A stretch of DNA of 64,000 nucleotides. Source: Streptomyces parvus. Lineage in GTDB: Bacteria > Actinomycetota > Actinomycetes > Streptomycetales > Streptomycetaceae. The stretch covers positions 3,906,001 to 3,970,000 of the forward strand of contig NZ_CP135079.1 of the NCBI RefSeq assembly GCF_032121415.1, in the 5' to 3' direction. How positions within the stretch are numbered: the stretch's first letter is position 1; every line of letters begins with the position of its first letter. A program made the translations under genes and the position numbers. Under the pieces are notes generated by a model. That model saw nothing but the letters and a program-made list of their open reading frames with translations. It searched no databases and was not told where the DNA came from. Shown in pieces: positions 1-8,149 of the stretch.

Positions 1-237
1 CGTGCCAACTGGGACACCGGCACGTACAAGGGCTACAGCAAGCAGGCCGTGAAGCTCCAGTTCAAGAAGAAGGGCGCCACGAGCTACACGACCGTCAAGA
101 CGGTCACGACCAGCTCGACCGGCACTCTGAAGACCACCGTCAAGGCCTCGGCCGACGGCACGTGGCGCTACAGCTTCGCCGGCACGCCGAGCACCCCGGC
201 GGTCTCGGCCAAGGGCGACTACCTCGACGTGAAGTAG
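1..237 (+). CDS. C-terminal part of a probable secreted protein (5' end outside window)
   Basis: An open frame enters from the left edge and ends at a TAG that is followed directly by TAA. The visible 78 residues are rich in Thr, Lys, Ser, Gly and aromatic residues (for example VKLQFKKKGATSYTTVKTV). They end in a beta-strand-like segment ...GDYLDVK. This composition is typical of Ig-like or beta-sandwich ends of exported Streptomyces proteins, but no named domain can be assigned. A strong hairpin follows the stop. The signal peptide and the rest of the gene are outside the window, so function and localisation are inference only. Confidence 0.6.
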   Translation, partial: RANWDTGTYKGYSKQAVKLQFKKKGATSYTTVKTVTTSSTGTLKTTVKASADGTWRYSFAGTPSTPAVSAKGDYLDVK

Positions 238-249
238 TAATCGCCTACC

Positions 250-287
250 GAAGCCCCCGGGAGGATCACCGTCCTCCCGGGGGCTTC
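250..287. terminator. Rho-independent-type terminator, bidirectional
   Basis: Perfect 16-bp inverted repeat: GAAGCCCCCGGGAGGA at 250-265 pairs with 272-287 around a 6-nt loop. It lies between the convergent ends of the partial secreted-protein gene and the P-type ATPase gene, so it can serve both. Confidence 0.85.
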
Positions 288-301
288 CCGCTGTCCGCGG
301 C

Positions 302-2779
302 CTACGCCCCGAAGCGCCGCCCCACCCCTCGCCAGACGAACTCCAGCAGCGCGGCCGCCGCCACCGCGATGGCGACCGCCGTCCACGGCATCGTCGTGCC
401 GACCAGCTTCAGCGCGAAGAAGTCCTGGAGCCACGGCACCACGAGCACGATCAGGAAGCCGAGCCCCATCGCCGCCACCAGGCCGATCCGCCACCAGGTG
501 TACGGGCGGGCGATGATCGCCAGGACCCACATCGCGACCAGGAACAGCGTCAGCGTCGCCGCGCTCGTCTCGGCGTCCAGTGCGCCCTCGCCGCTGTAGT
601 GGTGCCGTGCCACCAGGTACGTGGTGAAGGTGGCCGCCGCCGCGATGACGCCCGAGGGGATCGCGTACCGCATGACCCGGCGTACGAAGTGGGGCTGGGC
701 CCGTTCCTTGTTGGGCGCGAGCGCCAGGAAGAACGCGGGGACGCCGATGGTCAGCGTGGCCAGGAGGGTCAGGTGCCGCGGCAGGAACGGGTACTCCACC
801 TGGGTGCAGACCACCAGGATCGCCAGCAGCACCGAGTAGACCGTCTTGGTCAGGAAGAGCGTCGCGACCCGGGTGATGTTGCCGATCACCCGGCGGCCCT
901 CGGCCACCACCGACGGCAGCGTCGCGAAGCTGTTGTTCAGCAGCACGATCTGCGCCACCGCCCGCGTCGCCTCCGAGCCCGAGCCCATCGAGACCCCGAT
1001 GTCCGCGTCCTTGAGCGCGAGGACGTCGTTGACGCCGTCACCGGTCATCGCGACCGTGTGGCCGCGCGACTGGAGGGCGGCCACCATGTCCCGCTTCTGC
1101 TGCGGGGTGACCCGGCCGAAGACCGCGTTCTGTTCCATGGCCGTGGCCATCTCGTCCGGGTCGGTGGGCAGCCGGCGGGCGTCCAGCGTGTTCTCCGCGC
1201 CCGCGAGGCCCAGCTTCCCGGCGACCGCGCCGACCGAGACCGCGTTGTCGCCGGAGATGACCTTGGCGGCCACGTTCTGGTCGGCGAAGTAGGCGAGCGT
1301 GGCGCCCGCGTCGGGCCGCAGCCGCTGCTCCAGCACGACCAGGGCGGTGGGGGCGGCCCCGGAGGCCGCGCCGGGCGCGTCCAGCTCCTCGCCCTGCGCA
1401 CGGGCCAGCAGCAGCACCCGCAGCCCCTGCTCGTTGAGCTGCTCGATTTCGGCGAGGGCCGCGTCGCCCTCGGACAGCAGGACGTCGGGCGCGCCGAGCA
1501 GCCAGGCCGAGGCCGTCCCGTCGGCCTCGGCGAACGCCGCGCCGCTGTACTTGCGCGCCGAGGAGAACGGCATCGCGTCGGTGACCGTCCAGCTCTCCGC
1601 GCCCTCGGCGTCCGCCGGGTAGGCGTCGATGATGGCCTGGAGACTGGCGTTGGGCCGGGGGTCGGAGGACCCCAGCGTCCGCAGCACCTGCCGTACGTAT
1701 GCCTCGTCACTCCCGTGGAGCGGCCGGACCTCCGTGACGTCCATGCCGCCCTCGGTCAGCGTGCCCGTCTTGTCCAGGCAGACCACGTCGACCCGGGCCA
1801 GGCCCTCGATGGCCGGCAGCTCCTGCACCAGGCACTGCTTGCGGCCCAGGCGGACGACACCGATGGCGAAGGCGACGGAGGTGAGGAGGACCAGGCCCTC
1901 GGGGATCATCGGGACGATGCCGCCGACGGTCCGGGCGACGGAGTCCTTGAAGTTGTTGTCCTTCACGACCAGCTGGCTGATGATCAGCCCGATCGCGGTC
2001 GGCACCATCATCCACGTGACGTACTTCAGGATCGTGCTGATGCCGCTGCGCAGCTCCGAGTGGACGAGCGTGAAGCGCGACGCCTCCTCGGCGAGCTGCG
2101 CGGCGTACGCCTCGCGCCCCACCTTCGTCGCGGTGAACGCCCCGCCGCCCGCGACGACGAAGCTGCCCGACATCACCGGGTCGCCGGGCCGCTTGATCAC
2201 CGGGTCGGCCTCCCCGGTCAGCAGGGATTCGTCGATCTCCAGGCTGTCGGCCTCGGCGACCGTGCCGTCCACGACGACCCTGTCCCCGGGGCCCAGCTCG
2301 ACCAGGTCGCCGAGGACGATCTCGGAGGTGGAGATCTCGGCGGCGGCCCCGTCGCGCCGCACGGTCGGCTTCGCCTCGCCGATCACCGCGAGGCTGTCCA
2401 GGGTCTTCTTGGCCCGCCACTCCTGGATGATGCCGATGCCGGTGTTGGCGACGATCACGAAGCCGAAGAGGCTGTCCTGGATCGGCGCGACGAACAGCAT
2501 GATCACCCAGAGCACGCCGATGATCAGGTTGAACCGGGTGAGGACGTTGGCGCGGACGATCTCGGCGAGCGAGCGCGAGGACCGTACGGGTACGTCGTTG
2601 ACCTCGCCGCGCGCGACCCGTTCGGCCACCTCGGCGGTGCTCAGACCGTCCGGCCGATGGGGCGGCGGCGGTGGCTCCATGGGGTGCACGGGGTCGAGTT
2701 CCGCCCCCGCGTCGATCATGGCCGGCCGGGAGGGTCCGGGGGTCTGCTCCCCGGAGGAGTCGAGTGCCCGCTGCGTCAT
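302..2779 (-). CDS. Cation-translocating P-type ATPase (HAD-IC; CtpE-like)
   Basis: ATP-driven cation pump of the cytoplasmic membrane, 825 aa. Seen in order: a proline-rich cytoplasmic N-terminus; transmembrane hairpin about 84-115; actuator domain with LTGEAD about 187-192 (TGE dephosphorylation loop); membrane motif IPEGL about 292; phosphorylation motif DKTGTLT with the acceptor Asp near 336; TGDGVND hinge in the P-domain; and a C-terminal hydrophobic bundle. There is no N-terminal heavy-metal (CxxC) domain and the membrane motif is PEGL rather than CPC, so a Cu/Zn/Cd pump is unlikely. The layout resembles mycobacterial CtpE, which is linked to calcium. Ion specificity cannot be read from the sequence. 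The ATG at 2777-2779 gives the longest sensible start. Confidence 0.9.
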   Translation of the reverse strand: MTQRALDSSGEQTPGPSRPAMIDAGAELDPVHPMEPPPPPHRPDGLSTAEVAERVARGEVNDVPVRSSRSLAEIVRANVLTRFNLIIGVLWVIMLFVAPIQDSLFGFVIVANTGIGIIQEWRAKKTLDSLAVIGEAKPTVRRDGAAAEISTSEIVLGDLVELGPGDRVVVDGTVAEADSLEIDESLLTGEADPVIKRPGDPVMSGSFVVAGGGAFTATKVGREAYAAQLAEEASRFTLVHSELRSGISTILKYVTWMMVPTAIGLIISQLVVKDNNFKDSVARTVGGIVPMIPEGLVLLTSVAFAIGVVRLGRKQCLVQELPAIEGLARVDVVCLDKTGTLTEGGMDVTEVRPLHGSDEAYVRQVLRTLGSSDPRPNASLQAIIDAYPADAEGAESWTVTDAMPFSSARKYSGAAFAEADGTASAWLLGAPDVLLSEGDAALAEIEQLNEQGLRVLLLARAQGEELDAPGAASGAAPTALVVLEQRLRPDAGATLAYFADQNVAAKVISGDNAVSVGAVAGKLGLAGAENTLDARRLPTDPDEMATAMEQNAVFGRVTPQQKRDMVAALQSRGHTVAMTGDGVNDVLALKDADIGVSMGSGSEATRAVAQIVLLNNSFATLPSVVAEGRRVIGNITRVATLFLTKTVYSVLLAILVVCTQVEYPFLPRHLTLLATLTIGVPAFFLALAPNKERAQPHFVRRVMRYAIPSGVIAAAATFTTYLVARHHYSGEGALDAETSAATLTLFLVAMWVLAIIARPYTWWRIGLVAAMGLGFLIVLVVPWLQDFFALKLVGTTMPWTAVAIAVAAAALLEFVWRGVGRRFGA

Positions 2780-2885
2780 GGGTCCGACGTTACGGGCGCC
2801 CGCGGTGAATCTCCCGCCAGGGGGTCGAAGATCCGACCAGGGGAGGACGAAGTCGGTCCCGTGGTCGTACGGAGACGCGAGCGGG

Positions 2886-3209
2886 TCAGCCGGTTCCGTC
2901 CGGCTGGTCGCCGCTCAGCGCCTTGTCCGCCGCCTCGGCTCCCGCGGCGTCCTTGACCTCGGCCCGGGCCGCGTGGCGCTTGAGGGCGGCGTCGCGGCCG
3001 CGCACGTACCAGATCCCGATCAGGCCGAGCCCGGCGCCGGCCAGCGGGGTCCACACCCACCAGGTGTGGCCGCGGTCGGCGAACCAGCCGTAGAAGGGGA
3101 GCTGGGCGAGGAAGAGGACGAACCAGAGGATCGTGCCGCCGACGACGGTGGCGACGACGGGGCCCTCCAGGGGTTCGGGCGCCTCGTGCTTCGGTGTCCA
3201 CTTCTCCAT
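2886..3209 (-). CDS. DUF2530-type small membrane protein
   Basis: 107 aa starting MEKWTPKHEAP. Two hydrophobic helices are visible (about 17-38, TVVGGTILWFVLFLAQL; and about 50-67, PLAGAGLGLIGIWYVRG), followed by a charged Ala-rich cytoplasmic tail. The pattern matches the DUF2530 family of actinobacterial inner-membrane proteins of unknown function. The frame stays open up to 3359, but the extra N-terminus would run into the AT-richer intergenic promoter region, so the ATG at 3207-3209 is chosen. It is divergent from the purine permease, an arrangement I recall as common in Streptomyces. Confidence 0.75.
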   Translation of the reverse strand: MEKWTPKHEAPEPLEGPVVATVVGGTILWFVLFLAQLPFYGWFADRGHTWWVWTPLAGAGLGLIGIWYVRGRDAALKRHAARAEVKDAAGAEAADKALSGDQPDGTG

Positions 3210-3419
3210 GCGTTCAGTGTATGGGGCCCCGTCCTGACCCCCCGATCGGCGGGTGACGGGGCGGTCGGCCCCAGGGTCTACGCGCGGAGATAGCGATCTT
3301 CGCTTGATGTATTCATACTGAATCTGCTTTGGGCTGGCTCGAATTGTTCGTCGGAACATCCAAATTCGATCACCTCTCGTCCTTTGCTCCGCCTCCCCTA
3401 CGTACGACTGAGGTCACCC
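3210..3419. promoter_or_regulatory. Divergent promoter region with structured low-GC leader of the purine permease
   Basis: The 210-bp gap between DUF2530 and the NCS2 permease contains an island of unusually low GC (about 3285-3385). It carries GTAT-TC-ATAC (3309-3318) and a nested inverted repeat at 3340-3368: CGAATT...AATTCG outside, GTTC-GTCG-GAAC inside. GAGG at about 3409-3412 is the permease ribosome-binding site. No known riboswitch class could be matched. Either a promoter/operator or a structured 5' UTR is possible. Confidence 0.5.
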
Positions 3420-4874
3420 ATGCCCCCCTCGGCCACCGCTCCGGTCGACTCGCCGCCCCCCGCGGCTCCGCAGCCCCAGGGCAGCCTGGACCGGTTCTTC
3501 AAGATCTCCGAGCGGGGGTCGACCGTCGCCCGCGAGTTCCGCGGCGGGTTCGCCACGTTCTTCGCGATGGCGTACATCATCGTGCTCAACCCGATCATCC
3601 TGGGCAGCGCGAAGGACATGTACGGCCACCAGCTGGACAACGGTCAGCTGGTCACCGCCACCGTGCTCTCCGCCGCCTTCTCCACGCTGCTGATGGGCGT
3701 CATCGGCAATGTGCCGATCGCGCTCGCCGCCGGCCTCGGCGTCAACACCGTCGTCGCGCTCCAGCTCGCCCCCCGGATGAGCTGGCCGGACGCGATGGGC
3801 ATGGTCGTCCTCGCGGGCGTCGTGGTGATGCTGCTGGTCGCCACCGGGCTGCGGGAACGCGTGATGAACGCCGTGCCGAGGTCGCTGCGCAAGGGCATCG
3901 CCATCGGTATCGGTCTCTTCATCCTCCTGATCGGCCTCGTCGACTCCGGCTTCGTCTCCCGCATCCCGGACGCCGCGCACACCACCGTGCCGCTCCAGCT
4001 CGGCGGCGACGGCCACCTCAACGGCTGGCCGGTTCTCGTCTTCGTCCTCGGCGCGCTGCTGACCCTCGCGCTGATCGTGCGCAAGGTGCCCGGTGCGATC
4101 CTGATCTCGATCATCGCCATGACGGCCGTCGCCGTGGTCATCGACGCGGTGGCGGGCCTGCCCGAGGGGGCATGGGGTCTGACGACGCCCTCGTGGCCGG
4201 GCAACCCGGTCTCCGCGCCGGACTTCGGGCTGCTCGGCGAGGTCAGCCTGTTCGGCGGCTTCGAGAAGGTCGGCTATCTGACCGGCGTGCTGTTCGTCTT
4301 CACCGTGCTGCTCTCCTGCTTCTTCGACGCGATGGGCACCATTCTCGGCGTCGGCGACGAGGCGAAGCTGATGGACGAGAACGGCAACTTCCCCGGCATC
4401 AACAAGGTGCTGCTGGTGGACGGCATCGCGGTCGCCTCGGGCGGGGCGACCTCCGCCTCCGCCACCACGTGCTTCGTGGAGTCCACCGCCGGTGTCGGCG
4501 AGGGCGCCCGCACCGGACTGGCGAGCGTGGTGACCGGCCTGCTCTTCTCGGTGGCGCTGTTCCTCACACCGCTGGCGACCATGGTCCCGTCGCAGGCGGC
4601 CACACCCGCCCTGCTGGCGGTCGGCTTCCTGATCATCGCGGGCTCGGTGCGGGACATCGACTGGAGCGACTACACGCTCGCGGTCCCGGCGTTCCTCGCG
4701 ATGGTGATGATGCCGTTCACGTACTCGATCACCAACGGCATCGGCATCGGCTTCGTCGCCTTCTCCGTGCTCCGCCTGGCGGCGGGCCGGGGCCGTGAGG
4801 TGCCGATCGCGATGTACGTGGTGTCGGCGGTCTTCGTCTTCTACTACGCGATGCCGGCGCTCGGCCTCACGTGA
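3420..4874 (+). CDS. NCS2/AzgA-type purine (adenine/guanine/hypoxanthine) permease
   Basis: Proton-coupled nucleobase uptake across the cytoplasmic membrane, 484 aa, about 12-14 hydrophobic segments. The N-terminus has the AzgA signature FRGGFATFFAMAYIIVLNP. The central substrate region TTCFVESTAGVGEGARTGL with the ES-x-x-G pattern is typical of AzgA/PbuG rather than of uracil or xanthine permeases. ATG at 3420 is preceded by GAGG at 6-9 nt. The frame opens earlier (3384), but the extra residues have no ribosome-binding site. The last 8 bp overlap the convergent small RHH gene. Preference among purines is inferred from family only. Confidence 0.88.
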   Translation: MPPSATAPVDSPPPAAPQPQGSLDRFFKISERGSTVAREFRGGFATFFAMAYIIVLNPIILGSAKDMYGHQLDNGQLVTATVLSAAFSTLLMGVIGNVPIALAAGLGVNTVVALQLAPRMSWPDAMGMVVLAGVVVMLLVATGLRERVMNAVPRSLRKGIAIGIGLFILLIGLVDSGFVSRIPDAAHTTVPLQLGGDGHLNGWPVLVFVLGALLTLALIVRKVPGAILISIIAMTAVAVVIDAVAGLPEGAWGLTTPSWPGNPVSAPDFGLLGEVSLFGGFEKVGYLTGVLFVFTVLLSCFFDAMGTILGVGDEAKLMDENGNFPGINKVLLVDGIAVASGGATSASATTCFVESTAGVGEGARTGLASVVTGLLFSVALFLTPLATMVPSQAATPALLAVGFLIIAGSVRDIDWSDYTLAVPAFLAMVMMPFTYSITNGIGIGFVAFSVLRLAAGRGREVPIAMYVVSAVFVFYYAMPALGLT

Positions 4875-5106
4875 TCGGCGGCGTCACGCTCCTCCTGGAG
4901 TCGAGCGGAGGCGTCACGCTTCCCCTCGCGTCGCCGTAGAACTTCTCCGTCTCCTCGACGGCCACCTTGAAGCGTTCGTCGAAGTCGTCGCGAATGAGCG
5001 TCCGGACCACGTAGTCCTGGACGCTCATTCCGCGTTTCGCGGCGTGCTGCCGGAGCCGGTCGAGCAGCTCACCGTCTATCCGCAGGCTGAGCACTGTCGA
5101 TCCCAT
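4867..5106 (-). CDS. Ribbon-helix-helix (CopG/Arc-type) small protein
   Basis: 79 aa. Residues 1-40 show the RHH pattern: a short beta strand VLSLRIDGELLDRLRQHA, then RGMSVQDYVVRTLI. The tail is acidic and Pro-rich. RHH proteins are dimeric DNA binders, often antitoxins or autorepressors, but no toxin-like partner lies next to it. The neighbours are the permease (8-bp tail-to-tail overlap) and a divergent MarR gene 134 bp away. Role unknown; it may act on its own promoter or on the MarR promoter. Confidence 0.7.
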   Translation of the reverse strand: MGSTVLSLRIDGELLDRLRQHAAKRGMSVQDYVVRTLIRDDFDERFKVAVEETEKFYGDARGSVTPPLDSRRSVTPPIT

Positions 5107-5225
5107 GTCCAGCAGGGTCGCCGCCCCGGAGCGCTCTTTGCGTCACTTTCCGCTTCCAACTCACTCGTTCGGGTGATCGGAATTTACGGGAGGCGTAACC
5201 GGGTGGTATTTAGATTGGGTAATGA

Positions 5226-5236
5226 GTTACGCTAAC
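5226..5236. promoter_or_regulatory. Candidate MarR operator GTTA-CGC-TAAC
   Basis: An 11-bp inverted repeat, GTTACGCTAAC, ends 4 nt before the MarR start codon, within a locally AT-rich stretch (5150-5240) that contains TAGATT (about 5211), a possible -10 element. Autorepression by the MarR protein is inferred. Confidence 0.45.
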
Positions 5237-5240
5237 GAAC

Positions 5241-5681
5241 ATGCCTGACCTGATCCACGACGGCGACAGTGCCGCCGCCGTGAGCTCCCTCCGCTCCGCC
5301 GTGATGCTGCTGGGCCGTCGCCTGAAGCACCAGCGTGTCGACGAGTCGCTGAGCCCCACCGAGATGTCGGTGCTCGGCACCCTGGCCCGCTGCGGCTCGG
5401 CCACCCCCGGTGAGCTGGCCCGCAAGGAGCATGTGCAGCCGCCGTCGATGACCCGCATCGTCGCGCTGCTGGAGGCGAAGGGGCTGGTCAGGCTGGAACC
5501 GCACCCCGATGACCGTCGGCAGAAGAGGGTCAGCCAGACCGAGCAGGCCGAGGCCATGCTCGCGGAGAGCCGCACCAAGCGGAACGCCTGGCTGGCCCAC
5601 CTCGCCGAGGGCCTGGACGAGGACGAGTGGGAGACGCTCCGGGCCGCCGCGCCCGTGTTGGAGAAGCTCGCCCACCTGTGA
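5241..5681 (+). CDS. MarR-family transcriptional regulator
   Basis: 146-aa winged-helix regulator. It shows the MarR order: a dimerisation helix; LSPTEMSVLGTLARCG; the recognition region GELARKEHVQPPSMTRIVALLEA; and a wing LVRLEPHPDDRRQKRV with the conserved DxRxxxV pattern. It stands 132 bp upstream of, and in the same direction as, an MFS exporter gene. This is a classic arrangement in which the regulator controls the exporter and itself. The effector is unknown. Confidence 0.88.
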   Translation: MPDLIHDGDSAAAVSSLRSAVMLLGRRLKHQRVDESLSPTEMSVLGTLARCGSATPGELARKEHVQPPSMTRIVALLEAKGLVRLEPHPDDRRQKRVSQTEQAEAMLAESRTKRNAWLAHLAEGLDEDEWETLRAAAPVLEKLAHL

Positions 5682-5813
5682 CCCCACGGGCGCGCCGACG
5701 GTGACCCGCCGGGCCGTATCCCTGGATACGGCCGGACCGGATCACCGCCGGAGCGCCCGTCGTCACGTCCTCGTCGGACCGCACGCCGCAGACGTACGAG
5801 GAGATGAACCCTT

Positions 5814-7148
5814 TTGAGTACGGGACCCGGAGCAGACTCCGCCCCCGCACCGACTTCCACCCACGAGAGCACGACCGGCGGGACCTTCTCGTCGCTGAAG
5901 ATCCGTAACTACCGCCTGTTCGCCACGGGCGCCGTGATCTCCAACACCGGTACCTGGATGTCCCGCATCACGCAGGACTGGCTCGTGCTGAGCCTGACGG
6001 GTTCCGCCACCGCCGTGGGCATCACCACGGCCCTGCAGTTCCTTCCGATGCTGCTCTTCGGCCTGTACGGCGGCGTCATCGCCGACCGCCTCCCGAAGCG
6101 GCAGATCCTGCTCGTCAGTCAGGCCATGCTCGGCCTGTGCGGTATCGCGCTGGCCGTCCTGACCCTCTCCGGGGTCGTCCAGGTCTGGCACGTCTATCTG
6201 GTCGCCTTCCTCCTCGGCATGGTGACCGTCGTCGACAACCCGGCCCGCCAGTCGTTCGTCTCCGAGATGGTCGGTCCCGCGCAGCTGCGCAACGCGGTCA
6301 GCCTGAACTCGGCGAACTTCCAGTCGGCCCGGCTCATCGGCCCCGCCGTCGCGGGTGTCCTGATCACCACGGTCGGCAGCGGCTGGGCGTTCCTGCTCAA
6401 CGGCCTGTCCTTCCTGGCCCCGCTCGTCGGCCTGCTGATGATGCGGACGAACGAGCTGCACGCCTCGGTGACCGTGCCCCGCGCCAAGGGCCAGCTCCGC
6501 GAGGGCCTGCGCTACGTCCGGGGCCGCCCCGAGCTGATCTGGCCGATCGTCCTGGTCGGCTTCGTCGGCACGTTCGGCTTCAACTTCCCGATCTGGCTGA
6601 CCGCCTTCGCCGACGAGATCTTCGACGGCGGCGCGGGCATGTACTCCTTCTTCAACATCCTGATGGCGGCCGGTTCGCTGGCCGGCGCGCTGCTCTCCGC
6701 CCGCCGCCGCTCCTCGCGGCTGCGGATGCTGGTGGCGGCGGGCACGGCGTTCGGGCTGCTGGAGATCACGGCCTCGCTCTCCCCGACCGTCTGGCTGTTC
6801 TCGATCCTCCTGGTCCCGATCGGCATGCTGGGCCTGACGACGAACATCACCGCGAACACGAGCGTCCAGATGGCCGCCGATCCGGAGATGCGGGGCCGGG
6901 TGATGAGCCTGTACATGATGGTCTTCGCCGGGGGTACGCCGGTGGGGGCCCCGATCGTCGGCTGGATCAGCGACACCTACGGCGCCCGCACCGGCTTCGC
7001 GGCCGGCGGTGCGATCTCGGTGATCGCCGCCCTGGCCGTCGGCTTCGCCCTCGCGCGCGTCGGCGGTCTCCGCCTGAAGGTCGACCTGCGCCCGGGCCGC
7101 CCGCACGTCCGCTTCGTCCCGCGCGAGCAGCTGGCGACGGCGGCGTGA
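5814..7148 (+). CDS. MFS transporter (EntS/MFS_3-like exporter)
   Basis: 444 aa, about 12 transmembrane helices. It has the typical loop 2-3 motif (LFGLYGGVIADRLPKRQIL, a G-x-x-x-D-R-x-x-R/K variant) and a late loop PEMRGRVMSLYMMVFAGG. These match the transmembrane secretion effector type (MFS_3, EntS-like). It most probably exports a small hydrophobic compound. The start is a TTG at 5814 with GAGGAG at 5798-5803. An ATG at 5804 is in another frame. It forms a unit with the upstream MarR gene and is followed by a hairpin terminator. Confidence 0.85.
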   Translation: MSTGPGADSAPAPTSTHESTTGGTFSSLKIRNYRLFATGAVISNTGTWMSRITQDWLVLSLTGSATAVGITTALQFLPMLLFGLYGGVIADRLPKRQILLVSQAMLGLCGIALAVLTLSGVVQVWHVYLVAFLLGMVTVVDNPARQSFVSEMVGPAQLRNAVSLNSANFQSARLIGPAVAGVLITTVGSGWAFLLNGLSFLAPLVGLLMMRTNELHASVTVPRAKGQLREGLRYVRGRPELIWPIVLVGFVGTFGFNFPIWLTAFADEIFDGGAGMYSFFNILMAAGSLAGALLSARRRSSRLRMLVAAGTAFGLLEITASLSPTVWLFSILLVPIGMLGLTTNITANTSVQMAADPEMRGRVMSLYMMVFAGGTPVGAPIVGWISDTYGARTGFAAGGAISVIAALAVGFALARVGGLRLKVDLRPGRPHVRFVPREQLATAA

Positions 7149-7155
7149 CAGAGAC

Positions 7156-7196
7156 GGGAAACGCCCCCCTTCCGGACCGGGAGGAGGGCGTTTTCC
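7156..7196. terminator. Hairpin terminator after the MFS gene
   Basis: GGGAAACGCCCCCCT pairs (with two mismatch/GU positions) with AGGAGGGCGTTTTCC around an 11-nt loop, starting 8 nt after the MFS stop codon. Confidence 0.65.
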
Positions 7197-7264
7197 GTGC
7201 CGGGGCGCCCGGTCGCGCGGGACGGCGCCGGGCCCGGCGCCCCGGAGCTGCCAGACTCGCGCGC

Positions 7265-7861
7265 ATGAGCAGCAGCGAACCCGGTCGTCCCGCCACCCAG
7301 CGGCTCTTCGCCGCCGTCCTGCCGCCCGGCGCGGCCGTCGCCGAGCTCCGCACGGCCCTCGCGCCGCTGCACGCCCTGCCCGGTGCGCCGGATCTGCGCT
7401 GGACGAGCCCCGAGGGCTGGCACTTCACGCTGGCGTTCTACGGGGAGGTGCCCGAGGACGTGCGGCCGGAGCTGGAGGCGCGTCTGGAGCGGGCCGCGCG
7501 TCGCACCGAGCCCTTCGCGCTCCGCGTGCACGGGGCCGGACACTTCGGCGGGCGGGCGCTGTGGGCCGGGGCTGCGGGCGGGCTCGACACGCTGCGGCTG
7601 CTCGCCGAGCGCGCGGAGGCCGCCGCCCGGCGGACCGGGCTGCCGATGGAGGAGCACCGCCGCCACACCCCGCACCTCACCCTGGCCCGCAGCCGGGGCG
7701 CGGCGGACCTGCGGCCCCTCGTCGCGGCGCTGGCGGGGTTCGAGGGGCAGCGCTGGGAGGCCGCCGAGCTGACGCTCGTACACAGTCACCCGCCGGCGTC
7801 CGGGGTGCCGGGGGAGCGACCGCGCCACACGGCGGTGCGGGCCTGGCCGCTGGGCGGGTGA
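7265..7861 (+). CDS. thpR: RNA 2',3'-cyclic phosphodiesterase (2'-5' RNA ligase family)
   Basis: 198 aa of the 2H phosphoesterase superfamily. Both catalytic H-x-T-x motifs are present: HFTL at about residue 56 and HLTL near 140. N-terminal RLFAAVLPPGAAV is the family's usual first strand. Family members hydrolyse 2',3'-cyclic phosphates on RNA ends. Length is normal for the family. The ATG at 7265 follows the MFS terminator, so it is probably an independent transcript. Confidence 0.85.
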   Translation: MSSSEPGRPATQRLFAAVLPPGAAVAELRTALAPLHALPGAPDLRWTSPEGWHFTLAFYGEVPEDVRPELEARLERAARRTEPFALRVHGAGHFGGRALWAGAAGGLDTLRLLAERAEAAARRTGLPMEEHRRHTPHLTLARSRGAADLRPLVAALAGFEGQRWEAAELTLVHSHPPASGVPGERPRHTAVRAWPLGG

Positions 7862-7956
7862 GCGGTGCCGCCGCGCCGGGCCGGGCCGCGGTGCCGGTAC
7901 GACGGCCCGGGCGGGCTGGCGGTCGGCCCGGTGAGCGGTGCCGTTACGCTCGCAGG

Positions 7957-8046
7957 GTGGACCCGAAGACCAGAAACCGCATCATGGCGGCCGTGCTCGT
8001 GCTGATATTCGTCGTCGTCGCCGTGGGGGCAGCCCTGGGCGGCTGA
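7957..8046 (+). CDS. 29-residue single-pass membrane protein
   Basis: A GTG-started frame encodes VDPKTRNRIM followed by one hydrophobic helix (MAAVLVLIFVVVAVGAALGG) and TGA. AGGG sits immediately upstream. The DPK(T/N)RNRI-plus-helix pattern resembles a tiny conserved Streptomyces protein that I recall being annotated as transporter-associated (SGM_5486 type). That link is from memory and uncertain. The short length and codon usage (third positions almost all G/C) support coding. Function unknown. Confidence 0.55.
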   Translation: MDPKTRNRIMAAVLVLIFVVVAVGAALGG

Positions 8047-8149
8047 GACCCGGCGGGCCGTCGGGCGGCGTCCCACGCCGCAGGGCGGCCCGGCGCGTCC
8101 GGGGTGCGTGCTTGCCTGGAGTGGACTCGAAGGAGTTGGCTTGGGCGTC

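Noticed and set aside
599..2956. Long open frame (785 codons) on the + strand opposite the P-type ATPase
   Set aside because: It is antisense to a gene with all P-type motifs, is full of Arg/Gly/Asp-rich low-complexity sequence, and has no domain; typical GC-rich shadow.
3340..3368. Purine riboswitch before the permease
   Set aside because: The fold does not show the three-way junction or conserved loop bases of known purine riboswitches; only an unassigned structured leader is claimed.
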